From the NCBI RefSeq assembly GCF_000768685.1, contig NZ_AVPK01000003.1, positions 291,890 to 355,889 of the forward strand: a stretch of DNA of 64,000 nucleotides. Direction: 5' to 3'. Position 1 is the stretch's first letter; each line of letters begins with the position of its first letter. The position numbers and the translations under genes were made by a program. Below, in pieces: positions 44,467 to 53,357 of this stretch. A model generated the notes under the pieces. It saw only the letters and a list, made by a program, of their open reading frames with translations. It made no database searches and was not told the origin of the DNA. The stretch is from Knoellia subterranea KCTC 19937. Its GTDB lineage: Bacteria; Actinomycetota; Actinomycetes; Actinomycetales; Dermatophilaceae.

Positions 44467-44508
44467 CGACGAAGCCGCCCCACCATCCGGTGCCGGGCGG
44501 CTTCGTCG
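44467..44508 (+). terminator. Terminator hairpin after rpmG
   Basis: Perfect 14-base arms CGACGAAGCCGCCC (44467-44480) and GGGCGGCTTCGTCG (44495-44508), loop of 14 bases, followed by TTCCCCTGTCTCT. It lies 25 bases past the rpmG stop and separates it from the dehydratase genes. Confidence 0.8.
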
Positions 44509-44532
44509 TTCCCCTGTCTCTAGAGTGTCCGC

Positions 44533-44988
44533 ATGAGCGAAAGTTCCACGGTCAACGTCGCCTTCGAGGGACGCACCTACCCACCGAGTGGCCCGTATGC
44601 CGTGACCGCGGCTCAGATTGCCGCGTTCGCCGACGCCGTCGGCTCGGATGACCCGATGCACCGCGACCCCGAGGTCGCCCGCGCTGCCGGGTACGCCGAC
44701 GTCATCGCGCCCCCGACGTTCGCCGTGAGCCTGTCGCAGCAGGCCGACCGGGCCTATGTCACCGACCCCGAGGCCGGCATCGACTTCAGCCGGGTGGTCC
44801 ACGGCGAGATGCGGTTCGCCCACCACCGTCCGATCACGGCCGGGGACGAGATCCTCGCCGAGCTGACCGTCGACTCGATCCGCATGGCCGGCGGCCACGC
44901 GATGATCACGACCCGGGTCGAGCTGACGGCGACGGGTGAGCCGGTGTGCACGGCCACGTCGACCATCGTCGTGCGAGGAGGGGAGTGA
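44533..44988 (+). CDS. MaoC-like dehydratase, N-terminal type (HadA-like)
   Basis: A 151-residue hot-dog fold protein: YPPSGPYAVTAAQIAAFADAVGSDDPMHRDPEVARAAGYADVIAPPTFAVSL. It matches the FAS1-like dehydratase/HadA subunit that pairs with a HadB-type catalytic subunit. In mycobacteria HadAB dehydrates 3-hydroxyacyl-ACP during mycolate elongation; in other actinobacteria lacking mycolates the pair probably serves another fatty-acid or ketide step. The second subunit follows two bases after the stop. Confidence 0.85.
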   Translation: MSESSTVNVAFEGRTYPPSGPYAVTAAQIAAFADAVGSDDPMHRDPEVARAAGYADVIAPPTFAVSLSQQADRAYVTDPEAGIDFSRVVHGEMRFAHHRPITAGDEILAELTVDSIRMAGGHAMITTRVELTATGEPVCTATSTIVVRGGE

Positions 44989-44990
44989 CC

Positions 44991-45413
44991 ATGGCCGTGC
45001 GCACTGCTGCCGAGACCGAGGCCGGGGACGTCTTCGGGCCGGTGACCGTCCCCGTGGGTCGCGAGACGCTCGTGGCCTACGCGAACGCCTCCGGCGACCA
45101 GAACCCCATCCACCAGGACGAGCACTTCGCGAAGTCGGTCGGGCTCCCCGACGTCATCGCTCACGGCATGTGGACGATGGGTGCGGCCGGATCGGTCGTC
45201 TCGGACTGGGCTGGCGGCGCCGGCCGCGTCGTCGAGTTCGGTACCCGCTTCACCAAGCCCGTCGTCGTGCCCGCGTCGGGTGCCGAGGTGGTCATCGACG
45301 GTGTCGTCAAGGCCGTGGACCCTGAGACCGGTCGGGCAACGGTCGAGGTGACCGCGACGGCCGAGGGCGCCAAGGTCCTGGGTCGCTGCATCGCGATCGT
45401 CCAGCTCGACTGA
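44991..45413 (+). CDS. MaoC-like dehydratase, catalytic subunit (HadB-like)
   Basis: A 140-residue hot-dog protein carrying the hydratase 2 motif: YANASGDQNPIHQDEHFAKSVGLPDVIAHGMWTMG with the catalytic Asp/His (DQNPIH). It forms a dimer with the preceding HadA-like subunit. Its stop codon overlaps the murB start (TGATG), so the two are translationally coupled, a widely conserved gene order in actinobacteria. Confidence 0.87.
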   Translation: MAVRTAAETEAGDVFGPVTVPVGRETLVAYANASGDQNPIHQDEHFAKSVGLPDVIAHGMWTMGAAGSVVSDWAGGAGRVVEFGTRFTKPVVVPASGAEVVIDGVVKAVDPETGRATVEVTATAEGAKVLGRCIAIVQLD

Positions 45414-46486
45414 TGCGCGAGCTCCACGACGCACCCCTGGCCGAACTGACGACGATGCGGGTCGGGGGCCCGGCTCGTCGACTCGTGGTGGCGGAGTCGA
45501 TCGACGAGATCGTCGACACCGTCCGCGAGGTCGACGACGCCGAGGAGCCGCTGCTCGTCCTGGGCGGTGGCTCGAACCTCGTCATCGCCGACTCCGGCTT
45601 CGCCGGGACCGTCCTGCGCATCGCGACGACGGGCATCGAGGTCGAGTCCGACGACTCGTGCGGCGGCGCGATGGTCCGGGTTGCTGCCGGCGAGGTCTGG
45701 GACGACGTCGTGGAGCGGGCCGTCGCGGAGGGATGGTCCGGGATCGAGGCCCTCTCCGGCATACCCGGTTCTGCGGGTGCGACGCCGGTGCAGAACGTCG
45801 GTGCCTATGGCCAGGAGGTCGCACAGACGATCGCCCGGGTGCGGGTCTGGGACCGGCAGACGCAGGAGGTGCGGACGCTCAGCGCGCCGGAGTGCCACTT
45901 CACCTATCGGCACTCGATCTTCAAGGCGAGCGCGCAGTACGTCGTGCTCGACGTGACCTTCCAGTTCCGCACGAGCGAGAAGTCGCAGCCGATTGCGTAT
46001 GCGGATCTGGCGACAGGACTGGGGGTTGAGGTGGGTGCGCGAGTTCCGCTGGTCGACGCGCGCGAGGCGGTGCTCGAGCAGCGGCGTCGTCGGGGGATGG
46101 TGCTCGACGCCGGCGACCACGACACGTGGAGCTGCGGGTCGTTCTTCACCAATCCGATCATGTCCGCGTCGAGGTTCGACCAGTTGTCCGAGCGCGTGCG
46201 CTCCGAACTCGGTGACGACGGGCCGACGCCGCCGCGCTTCGCGGACGCGAGTGGCGACGTGAAGACGAGCGCCGCGTGGCTGATCGACAAGGCCGGTTTC
46301 GGAAAAGGCTTCGGTATGCCGGGTCCCGCCGCCCTGTCGACGAAGCACACGCTCGCGGTCACCAACCGTGGATCGGCGACGGCTGCAGACGTGGCCGCGC
46401 TGGCGCGCGAGGTGCGCGACGGAGTGCATGACCGCTTCGGCGTCACCCTCGTCAACGAGCCCGTCTTCGTCGGCCACGAGCTCTGA
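45413..46486 (+). CDS. murB: UDP-N-acetylenolpyruvoylglucosamine reductase
   Basis: A 357-residue flavoenzyme that reduces UDP-GlcNAc-enolpyruvate to UDP-MurNAc in peptidoglycan synthesis. FAD-binding: TTMRVGGPARRL and LGGGSNLVIAD. Active-site regions: GIPGSAGATPVQNVGAYGQE, SIFK after YRH, and CGSFFTNPI (Ser proton donor); Glu in the C-terminal VNEPVFVG. Type I length. An ATA isoleucine codon occurs in the GIP turn, inside an octamer copy (45757). Confidence 0.96.
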   Translation: MRELHDAPLAELTTMRVGGPARRLVVAESIDEIVDTVREVDDAEEPLLVLGGGSNLVIADSGFAGTVLRIATTGIEVESDDSCGGAMVRVAAGEVWDDVVERAVAEGWSGIEALSGIPGSAGATPVQNVGAYGQEVAQTIARVRVWDRQTQEVRTLSAPECHFTYRHSIFKASAQYVVLDVTFQFRTSEKSQPIAYADLATGLGVEVGARVPLVDAREAVLEQRRRRGMVLDAGDHDTWSCGSFFTNPIMSASRFDQLSERVRSELGDDGPTPPRFADASGDVKTSAAWLIDKAGFGKGFGMPGPAALSTKHTLAVTNRGSATAADVAALAREVRDGVHDRFGVTLVNEPVFVGHEL

Positions 46487-46669
46487 GGCGGTCGCTCGAC
46501 GGGCGTGTGTCGCGCGGTGAGGGCCGGGCGTCGCGCTGTGGGTGGCCGCAGTCGAGCGGTGCGGGCAGTACTCGTCGGGTGTCGGGAAATGACGTGCCTT
46601 TGCTGCGCCAGGTGACGCAAGGAGGAACGGCGCACGATCTCGTCAGGCGGGCTCACGTCGTTGTGGTGT

Positions 46670-47185
46670 TCAGGCAGCGTCCTCCGTCGGGTCGTCGGGG
46701 CGGGCCGGTGACGGGCGGGGTGCGTACCAGAGCGGCTCCGGCCCCTTGTCGACGAAGAACTCCCGGTGCCACCACCAGTTGGGTGGATTGATCACGGCGC
46801 GAGTGTCGTGGTGGGCGGGAAAGCGTCGGCTCCCGTTCCGTATGCGGGCGAGCAGTTCGGTCTCGGACCACGACGATGGCTCGACGATGGTGGGTGAACC
46901 CGACTCGCCAGCCTGTTCGTCGGCGCAGCGGACCAGAGCGAGGGCGAAGCCCGTGCCGTCGAGGGCCTCCACGATGTCGTCGAGCTGGAATCGACCGGCG
47001 GCGCTCTCGAGCCGAGCGATGACGCTCGGCGAGCGCTCCCGCATGGCCGCATAGGCCCGTTGCGAGAGGCCGAGTCGGCGGCGATGGTCACGCAGGGCCA
47101 ACCCCACCATGCGCGCGACCGTCATTTCCTTGATGGCGGTCGCGAGGTCAGCCCGGCGCCGCTCTTCCTGCTGTTCGGGTGTCAT
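46670..47185 (-). CDS. XRE-type helix-turn-helix protein
   Basis: A 171-residue protein. Residues 24-80 form an XRE HTH (MVGLALRDHRRRLGLSQRAYAAMRERSPSVIARLESAAGRF), followed by a helix (LDDIVEALDGTGFALALV) typical of antitoxin-like XRE proteins, and a C-terminal region with PPNWWWHREFF. No toxin-like neighbour is seen; it lies between murB and adenosine deaminase, on the strand opposite to murB. ATG at 47185 was chosen; the frame is open further upstream but without start-like context. Confidence 0.75.
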   Translation of the reverse strand: MTPEQQEERRRADLATAIKEMTVARMVGLALRDHRRRLGLSQRAYAAMRERSPSVIARLESAAGRFQLDDIVEALDGTGFALALVRCADEQAGESGSPTIVEPSSWSETELLARIRNGSRRFPAHHDTRAVINPPNWWWHREFFVDKGPEPLWYAPRPSPARPDDPTEDAA

Positions 47186-47339
47186 GCATCGAAGGTCACC
47201 CAGCCCGGCCGCCCGCGCCAGAGTCAACGACGCAATCTGTGGACAGTTCCACCCACCCCACCCACCTGTGGAGAACCTCGACCCTTCCCGACCTCCTCGT
47301 CCCGAAGCAAAGGCACCCCCATTCACCCCACCCTGTGCA

Positions 47340-47466
47340 GCACACCGCGACTGCTCCCGGAGCAGGAGCAAACTTCGATTGCTTCGCATGGTGAAGCACA
47401 CCGCGGTTGCTTCGCGTTGCGGAGCGAAGGGGAGTGTCTTTGCTCCAGCAGGGGGAGCAAAGACAC
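47340..47466. other. Gene-free stretch with four consecutive hairpins
   Basis: The 330 bases between the XRE gene and adenosine deaminase hold no convincing gene. From 47340 there are four stem-loops in a row: 47351-47365 (CTGCTCC/GGAGCAG), 47381-47397 (GCTTC/GAAGC), 47410-47429 (CTTCGC/GCGAAG) and 47434-47466 with perfect 13-base arms GTGTCTTTGCTCC/GGAGCAAAGACAC. TTGCTTCGC is repeated at 47379 and 47407. The last hairpin could end the adenosine deaminase transcript; the series as a whole is unexplained. Confidence 0.7.
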
Positions 47467-47515
47467 GTCTGTGGCTGATACCCCGTGAGGGTGCCGGCCA
47501 CGCCCCGGCGGGCGC

Positions 47516-48577
47516 TCAGGTCGGGGTCGCCGCCAGCCAGGTGTCGATGTCGGCGAATGCCGTCTCGCGCACCTCTGTGGGCGCTCGCGACGCGCGCAGC
47601 GACGCGCGCGCCAAGGAGGCGAGCTCGGCGTCCGAGAACTCGAGCAACCGCGCCACTTCGTACTGCGCCACGAGCCGCGAACCGAAGATCAGCGGGTCGT
47701 CCGCCCCCAGCGCCACGGTCGCTCCAGCATCCACGAGGGTCCGCAGCGGGACGTCCTCGATCTCGTCATAGACGCCAAGCGAGAGGTTGCTTCCGGGACA
47801 CACCTCCAGCGCCACCTCGTCCTCGACGACACGAGCCAGCGTGCGCGGATCCTCGACCGAACGGACACCGTGCCCGAGCCGGTCGGGCCGCAACGCGTCC
47901 AGCGTGCGATCGACCGCGTTCGGACCGAGCAGCTCCCCCGCATGCGGGACCAGAGCCAGCCCCGCCCGCCTCGCGATGTCGAAGGCCGCGGCGAACGCGT
48001 CCGTGTCCCCACGCCGCTCGTCGTTGCTCAGCCCGAACCCGACGACGGCACCCGGCCCCTCACCGGCATACCGGGCTGCCAGACGCGCCAAGGTGCGCGA
48101 CTCGAGTTCATGCCGCATCCGGGACGCCGCGACGATCACGCCGACCTGAGCGGCGCCGGGCACCCGCGACACGGAGGCAGCCTCGTCGAGCACGATCTCC
48201 AGGGCAGGTGTGATCCCACCGACGAAACCGGCATACGAGGTCGGGTCGATCTGGATCTCGAGCCAGCGGGAGCCCTCGGCCCCGTCATCGAGCGCGGCCT
48301 CGCGCACGATCCGGCGCATGTCCGCCTCACCGCGCACACAGTGACGGGCAGCGTCATAGAGGCTCTGGAAGCGGAACCACCCACGTTCGTCGCGGGTCTC
48401 GAACGTCACCGGCCAGTCGGCCTCGAGCGCCGAGGGCAGCCGAAGGCCATGAGACGCCGACATCTCGCGCACCGTCTCGACCCGCATCGATCCCGTGAAG
48501 TGCAGATGCAGATGAGCCTTGGGCAGGACGGCGAGGTCGCGCAGGCCGCTCGGCGGCGGAGTCGTGGAGGCGCTCAC
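47516..48577 (-). CDS. add: Adenosine deaminase
   Basis: A 353-residue enzyme that deaminates adenosine to inosine. Metal and active-site motifs: PKAHLHLHFTGS (HxH), LVPHAGELLGP (His, Glu), RLGHGV (His), CPGSNLSLG and GADDPLIFGS (two Asp, metal ligand and catalytic). The usual LDGS after HxH reads FTGS here, as in some actinobacterial paralogues that may prefer a modified adenosine. Starts four bases inside the upstream DUF5709 gene, so the two share a transcript. Confidence 0.88.
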   Translation of the reverse strand: MSASTTPPPSGLRDLAVLPKAHLHLHFTGSMRVETVREMSASHGLRLPSALEADWPVTFETRDERGWFRFQSLYDAARHCVRGEADMRRIVREAALDDGAEGSRWLEIQIDPTSYAGFVGGITPALEIVLDEAASVSRVPGAAQVGVIVAASRMRHELESRTLARLAARYAGEGPGAVVGFGLSNDERRGDTDAFAAAFDIARRAGLALVPHAGELLGPNAVDRTLDALRPDRLGHGVRSVEDPRTLARVVEDEVALEVCPGSNLSLGVYDEIEDVPLRTLVDAGATVALGADDPLIFGSRLVAQYEVARLLEFSDAELASLARASLRASRAPTEVRETAFADIDTWLAATPT

Positions 48578-49077
48578 TCCTCGACGATGCGCATCGCCGA
48601 CTCCTCGGGCGACTCGCTCTCGCCGGGCGCGAACCCGTCATCGCCGATGAGTGCCTTCTCGTCGTCCTCGCGTGCACCCTCGTCGGGCGAGGTCAGCGAC
48701 GAGCCGTCCAGGTCCTCGCCGGGGTCGCCCAGGAAGTCGTCCTCCGCGGGGATCGCGTCGGGGTCATCTCCGCCCACGTCGGACGGGTCGTCGAGTCCCG
48801 ACTCGTTGTCGGGAGCGCCGTAGGCAGAGTTCGGGTCCGGCTCCTCCTGGGCGATGCGCTGGTCGATCGTCTCCTCCTGCGCCTGCTCAGAGGCGGTCGT
48901 ACCCCACTCCGTCGCGCGCGACATCTGGTCCGGAGGAGTGGACGGAAGGCTGTCGCCCTCGCTGGAGTCGAGCAGGTCGGGCTGGCCGTCGCCGGCGTCC
49001 ACCGCGTCGTCGAGGCTCACCGAGCCGAGGTCGTCGTCGAAGTTCTCCGTGCCGCTCGTCTCGCTCGTGTCGCTCAT
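48574..49077 (-). CDS. DUF5709-like acidic protein
   Basis: A 167-residue, strongly acidic protein, probably disordered in the first 50 residues. The recognisable family stretch is SRATEWGTTASEQAQEETIDQRIAQEEPDPNSAYG, then GSDVG-type acidic segments and a C-terminal SPEESAMRIVEE. I associate it with DUF5709, found in actinobacteria, of unknown role. Overlaps add by four bases. Confidence 0.78.
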   Translation of the reverse strand: MSDTSETSGTENFDDDLGSVSLDDAVDAGDGQPDLLDSSEGDSLPSTPPDQMSRATEWGTTASEQAQEETIDQRIAQEEPDPNSAYGAPDNESGLDDPSDVGGDDPDAIPAEDDFLGDPGEDLDGSSLTSPDEGAREDDEKALIGDDGFAPGESESPEESAMRIVEE

Positions 49078-49108
49078 GCCTCACCTTTGCACGAGCGAGC
49101 GTCCCGAG

Positions 49109-50413
49109 TCAGCCCTGCGCGCCGCTGAGCTTCTCCGCAGCCGCGAGCAGGACGCACGTCGCGACCCCGGCCATCGCCGTCTCGACCTCGGCGAGGACGG
49201 GGAACGACGGTGCGAGCCGGATGTTGCGGTCACGCGGGTCGTTGCCGTGAGGGAAGGACGCACCCGCCGGGGTGAGCGCGATCCCCGCACCCTTGGCGAG
49301 TTCGACGACGCGGGAGGCGGTGCCGTCGAGGACGTCGAGATTGACGAAGTAGCCACCGGACGGCTTCGACCACGTCGCGACCTCGCGCCCGGCCAGCGCC
49401 GACTCCAACGCAGCGTCCACCGCAGCGAACTTCGGCGCGAGGATGTCGCGATGCTTGCGCATGTGCTCGCGCACGCCGTCGGCCGAGCCGAAGAACTGCA
49501 CGTGGCGCAGCTGGTTGACCTTGTCCGGGCCGATCGAGGCGAACTGCTGGTTCGCGAGGTACCAGTCGACGTTGGCCTTCGACGCCGCGAGGAATGCCAC
49601 ACCCGCACCGGCGAACGTGATCTTCGACGTCGACGCGAACATCAGCGGCCGGTTGGGGTGACCCGAGCCGGACGCGAGCGTGATGATGTCGACGCTCTTG
49701 GCCTCGTCCTCGGTGAGGTGGTGGAACGCGTACGCGTTGTCCCAGAAGATCCGGAAGTCCGGCGCCGCCGTCTCCATGGATGCCAGCTCGGTCGCGACCT
49801 CCTGGGAGCACACGGCACCCGAAGGGTTGGCGTACGTCGGCACGATCCAGATTCCCTTGACCGCCGGGTCCGTGACGAGCTCACGCACGGCGGCGATGTC
49901 CGGGCCGTCCTCGTTCATCGGGACGGGGATCATCTCGATGCCGTAGTTGCCGAGCATCGTGAAGTGGCGGTCGTAGCCGGGGACGGGGCAGATGAACTTC
50001 ACCGTCTCCTCCTTCGACCACGGCCGCGGCGAGTCGGGGCCCCCGTGGAGAAACAGCTGCACCAGGCAGTCGTGCATCATCGTCAGGCTCGAGTTGCCTC
50101 CGGCGATGACCTGCTCGGTCTCGACCCACAGCAGGTTCGCGAACATCTCGCGCAGCTCGGTCAGGCCGGACAGCCCGCCGTAGTTCCGGACGTCGACCCC
50201 GCCCGAATCCTTGTGTCCCTTCGGCAGCTCGAGCAGTTCGTTGCTGAGGTCGAGCTGCTCGACCGAGGGCTTGCCGCGCGTGAGGTCGAGCTTGAGCCCA
50301 TGTGCCTGAAGGTCGGCGTATGCCGTTCGCTGCGTCTCGAGGAACGTCTCGAGTTCCGCGGGGGAGAGGGACGACAGGGGGGCGGCGGCGGTCTGCTCGG
50401 TCACGATGGCCAT
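49109..50413 (-). CDS. Class I aspartate aminotransferase (PF12897-type)
   Basis: A 434-residue PLP enzyme. PLP-binding: GGNSSLTMMHDCL, YANPSGAVCSQEVA, FWDNAYAFHHL (Asp/Tyr) and the Schiff-base lysine in ASTSKITFAGAG. The C-terminal arginine that binds the substrate carboxylate is in RNIRLAPSFP. It matches the large actinobacterial aspartate aminotransferase family. Start ATG 50413 (MAIVTEQ) preferred; an in-frame start at 50446 would overlap the divergent hydrolase remnant. Confidence 0.88.
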   Translation of the reverse strand: MAIVTEQTAAAPLSSLSPAELETFLETQRTAYADLQAHGLKLDLTRGKPSVEQLDLSNELLELPKGHKDSGGVDVRNYGGLSGLTELREMFANLLWVETEQVIAGGNSSLTMMHDCLVQLFLHGGPDSPRPWSKEETVKFICPVPGYDRHFTMLGNYGIEMIPVPMNEDGPDIAAVRELVTDPAVKGIWIVPTYANPSGAVCSQEVATELASMETAAPDFRIFWDNAYAFHHLTEDEAKSVDIITLASGSGHPNRPLMFASTSKITFAGAGVAFLAASKANVDWYLANQQFASIGPDKVNQLRHVQFFGSADGVREHMRKHRDILAPKFAAVDAALESALAGREVATWSKPSGGYFVNLDVLDGTASRVVELAKGAGIALTPAGASFPHGNDPRDRNIRLAPSFPVLAEVETAMAGVATCVLLAAAEKLSGAQG

Positions 50414-50444
50414 CGTGTCAGAGCCGTGGGCTTGGATCGAGACC

Positions 50445-50709
50445 ATGTCACCGAGTGGGCTTCACGTCGTCGAGTTCGGTCCGACGGAGGGGACGCCGGT
50501 CGTGGCGATCCATGGTTGGTCCCCGGACCACCGCCTCATGACCGGCTTCCTGACAAGGAGCGGTCTCGGGAGGCGACACGACCGCGGAAGGCGAGCGGCC
50601 GGCATACCGACGCATCTATCCCGACCTCCCGGGCATGGGACGCTCGCCCGTCGGCGACACGGCGTCGACGAAGGACCTCGTCGACCGGGTCGAGCGCGAG
50701 GTGCCCTGA
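50445..50709 (+). pseudogene. Alpha/beta-hydrolase remnant
   Basis: ATG 50445 begins MSPSGLHVVEFGPTEGTPVVAIHGWSPDHRLMTGFL, the first strands and oxyanion HGW of an alpha/beta-hydrolase. After a frame change the sequence resumes AYRRIYPDLPGMGRSP and runs to a TGA at 50709 with KDLVDRVEREVP. The nucleophile elbow and the remaining 180 residues are missing. It sits divergently beside the aminotransferase, just before the Tad locus. Confidence 0.78.
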
Positions 50710-50810
50710 CCTCCGCGCAGGGGACCTCTCCCCATGGCTGATGCCCGGCCGCTCCGGCAGGGTCGACGGGGACGGGCCGAGCACCGGTCCGCGTACCCAC
50801 GGGAGGGAAC

Positions 50811-51401
50811 ATGAACACGTCCACGATGCGCCGCGTCCTCGGACTGGCGCTGGCAGCGGGCGCCGCCACGACGACGCTGGCAGTCGCCGGCGCCACGACG
50901 GCACCGCCGGCCCAGGCCGCAGACGGCTCGATCCGGGTCATCGCCGGAGTCATCGCGGCCGTTCTGATGGTCGTGTCCGCGATCGACCTCGACGTGCGCC
51001 GGCTGCCCGACCGCTTCACGTTGCCCTTGATTCCGGCGACAGCGGCCGGCCTGGCCGTCGTGGCGCTCGTCCACGGTGACCTGTCCAACTGGCTGCGAGC
51101 GGTGCTCGCCGGCCTTGCTGTGGGCGCGATCCATCTGGGACTCGCGTTCATCGGTGGCGGGACCGGCCTGGGTCTGGGTGACGTGAAGTTGTCGCCAACC
51201 CTTGGGATGCTGCTGGGGTGGCACTCGTGGACGCTCGCGTTCGCGGGAGTGTTCCTCGCGTTCGTCCTCGGCGGGCTTGTCGGCGTCGGACTCATCGTCA
51301 TCGCCCGCCGGGATCGCAAATCAACGGTGCCCTTCGGACCGTTCATGGTCGCAGGGTGCCTCGCACTGCTGGCTGCGCCGGCGGTGTCGGCGTTTTCCTG
51401 A
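50811..51401 (+). CDS. Prepilin peptidase, A24 family (TadV/CpaA-like)
   Basis: A 196-residue multi-pass membrane protease. The two catalytic aspartates are in SAIDLDVRRLPD and in GLGLGDVKLSP (GxGD). There is no N-terminal methylase domain, as in TadV/CpaA enzymes. The N-terminus (MNTSTMRRVLGLALAAGAATTTLAV to QAAD) looks like a signal sequence or first helix. It should cleave the prepilin-like proteins encoded at 51995, in the 57080 fusion and at 58687, each of which has a G before A-x-x-L-E. Confidence 0.88.
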   Translation: MNTSTMRRVLGLALAAGAATTTLAVAGATTAPPAQAADGSIRVIAGVIAAVLMVVSAIDLDVRRLPDRFTLPLIPATAAGLAVVALVHGDLSNWLRAVLAGLAVGAIHLGLAFIGGGTGLGLGDVKLSPTLGMLLGWHSWTLAFAGVFLAFVLGGLVGVGLIVIARRDRKSTVPFGPFMVAGCLALLAAPAVSAFS

Positions 51402-51425
51402 CCCGGCAGGGGGCTCGCGATGCTC

Positions 51426-51998
51426 TCAGTAGGGGTTGCTCCCGTGGAAGGGGTTGCGCCGGTCCTCGATGACGGGGCCGGTGGCGCGCGGGGTGGATCT
51501 GGCGACCGCGAAGAGAACCGCCGTCCACGCTCCGAGGAACACCGCACCGAAGCCCATCCCCAGAGCAAGGATTCGTCGTGGCGGGCGGGGGTCCTCGAGA
51601 AGCACGACGGACTTGAGCCCAACACCCGTGCACGGTGCGACGACGTCGCCAGGACTCCACGCAGAAGCCGTCTCACCGATGACGACGAGCCGCTCACCGC
51701 GCACCTCGACTCGCTTCGTGCTGAGTTCCTCGACGACTGCCAGTTGGCTGTCCGAGCCGGTGCACTCGAACCCCTCGTCCGTGGGTTCGCCCCGACCGAG
51801 AACAGTGAGGTCGGTGTCACGCACCGGTTCCGGACCGCTCACGGTGACGGCCTGCCCAGCCGGGCCCTCCCCGCGAACGATGGGGTCGAGCGCCGCCAGG
51901 CTCAGCCACAGACCCAGGGCCACGCAGGTGGCGATGACGCAGCCGGCGAGGGCAGCCCAGCGGACGCTGTGCGCCAGGCGGACAACTTCGGGCCTCAT
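51426..51998 (-). CDS. Membrane protein of the Tad locus, unknown function
   Basis: A 190-residue protein with two helices: LAGCVIATCVALGLWLSLAAL near the N-terminus and ILALGMGFGAVFLGAWTAVLFAVA near the C-terminus, enclosing about 100 extracytoplasmic residues with two cysteines (FECTGSDS, APCTGVG) likely to form a disulfide. Its start overlaps the stop of the giant prepilin gene by four bases, so both are made together. The gene at 54881 has the same two-helix layout and similar spacing. Confidence 0.65.
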   Translation of the reverse strand: MRPEVVRLAHSVRWAALAGCVIATCVALGLWLSLAALDPIVRGEGPAGQAVTVSGPEPVRDTDLTVLGRGEPTDEGFECTGSDSQLAVVEELSTKRVEVRGERLVVIGETASAWSPGDVVAPCTGVGLKSVVLLEDPRPPRRILALGMGFGAVFLGAWTAVLFAVARSTPRATGPVIEDRRNPFHGSNPY

Positions 51999-53239
51999 GC
52001 CTTGCAGGCGTCCCAGGTGGCCCAGTTGGTGCCGTTGAAGTATTCGGCGGAGGCGACCGACTCATTCGGGAGCGCGAAGCCAGCCTTGGCACCGAGCCCT
52101 TCGACGAACCAGATGTCGCCCGACGCCTGGACGGTGGTGTTCTTCGACGTGTCATACGAGACGCGCGTGTGGTCACCGGTCGAGTTCGCGCGGTCGAAGA
52201 AGTCGCCCCACGCAGTCGGCAGAGGGTTGTAGAGCACGTTCTGGGCCGCGGTGCGATCGGCGTCGGTCTCGACCGGCAACGACCACGTCTCGACATCCCG
52301 GGTCCCGTCGCCCAGTGACTCGGTCGTCACGTCGGCGGACAGGAGAGTCGATCCCTTGTAGGTGGCTGCGACGATCACGCGGGCGTCCGGCCCGATGCTG
52401 CCGCTCTTGATCGAGATCGCGCCGGAGAGCGTGGCGGTCGCCTTGCCTTCGGCGAGGACCGTCGTCGTCCCGTCCGCGTTGGTGCGGACGCCCACGACGG
52501 CCGAACCGGCGAGCTTGGCCTCGGCCCCACCCACGAACGGCGTGATGACGGCCGACGCCTCGACACTGGCTCCGCCCAGGTAGGTGGTGCTGGTCGGCTC
52601 GGGAAGCGACTCGAACCCGGCACGTTCACCGACCCACTTCGTGACCGGCGCACCAACGTGCTTCGCGACGAAACCAAAGGGCCCCGGGGCCGTCTCAGCG
52701 GCCCCATCCACCACTTCGTTGAACGAGGCAGAGCGCGCGATGCTCTCTGCGGCGCCCTTGCTGTCCACGACGTAGGTCCGCTGCTCGACGGCGCGGACTC
52801 GGCCGTCCGCCGAGACGGACATGTCGTCGCCCCACCGCGTGCCGTTGATCTCGACACGCGCGTCCCAGCCGGCCCCGGTCTTGACTCCAGCATCGGAGAT
52901 GTCCGAGACGGTGACGCGGTATTGCCCGTTGCTGAGCTTCTCGGTGTGCACCCCGCGACTGGTGCTGCCGACGCCGTTGAGGAAGGCCACCTCGCCATTG
53001 ACCGAGTAGCCGTTGTTGTTCGTCGTGCACGGCTGAGTGGGCGTGCGGTCCTTCTCGCTCTCGAACTGGGGCATGGCGCACTCGCCCTGCCCGATCGTGA
53101 ACACCTTGCAGACGACGGCGCTCACGGCCTGACCGACCGTCGGCGACGCGACGACCCCGCCGACGAGCGCCACGACGAGCGCGGCAACGGCAATGCTTCC
53201 CCCGTACTCCAGCGAGACTGCTCCCCGCTCCCGACGCAT
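51995..53239 (-). CDS. Large prepilin-like protein with N-terminal class III-type signal
   Basis: A 414-residue protein whose N-terminus MRRERGAVSLEYGGSIAVAALVVALVGG has the Tad prepilin plan: basic leader, G before the cleavage point, then A-V-S-L-E with Glu at +5, and one hydrophobic helix. Flp pilins are usually under 80 residues and TadE/F pseudopilins under 200; this one carries about 370 further residues of Thr/Ser/Gly-rich, beta-like sequence with four cysteines (CKVFTIGQGEC, QPCTTNN, DACKA at the C-terminus). It may be a pilus tip or surface adhesin. Convergent to the peptidase gene. Confidence 0.68.
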   Translation of the reverse strand: MRRERGAVSLEYGGSIAVAALVVALVGGVVASPTVGQAVSAVVCKVFTIGQGECAMPQFESEKDRTPTQPCTTNNNGYSVNGEVAFLNGVGSTSRGVHTEKLSNGQYRVTVSDISDAGVKTGAGWDARVEINGTRWGDDMSVSADGRVRAVEQRTYVVDSKGAAESIARSASFNEVVDGAAETAPGPFGFVAKHVGAPVTKWVGERAGFESLPEPTSTTYLGGASVEASAVITPFVGGAEAKLAGSAVVGVRTNADGTTTVLAEGKATATLSGAISIKSGSIGPDARVIVAATYKGSTLLSADVTTESLGDGTRDVETWSLPVETDADRTAAQNVLYNPLPTAWGDFFDRANSTGDHTRVSYDTSKNTTVQASGDIWFVEGLGAKAGFALPNESVASAEYFNGTNWATWDACKA

Positions 53240-53357
53240 GCCTGGCCACCCCCCACGATGAAGTACTGTCGGGGCCACAGTAGTGGGCGCGACCCGGAGC
53301 GTGAAATGTTTCCGCCGGTTTGGTTCGGTCCGCAGGTTCCGTGGAGGGTGGGCGAGC

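Noticed and set aside
47196..47501. Minus-strand frame of about 100 codons in the gap beside adenosine deaminase
   Set aside because: It lies across the hairpin series, has no start context and no protein-like features.
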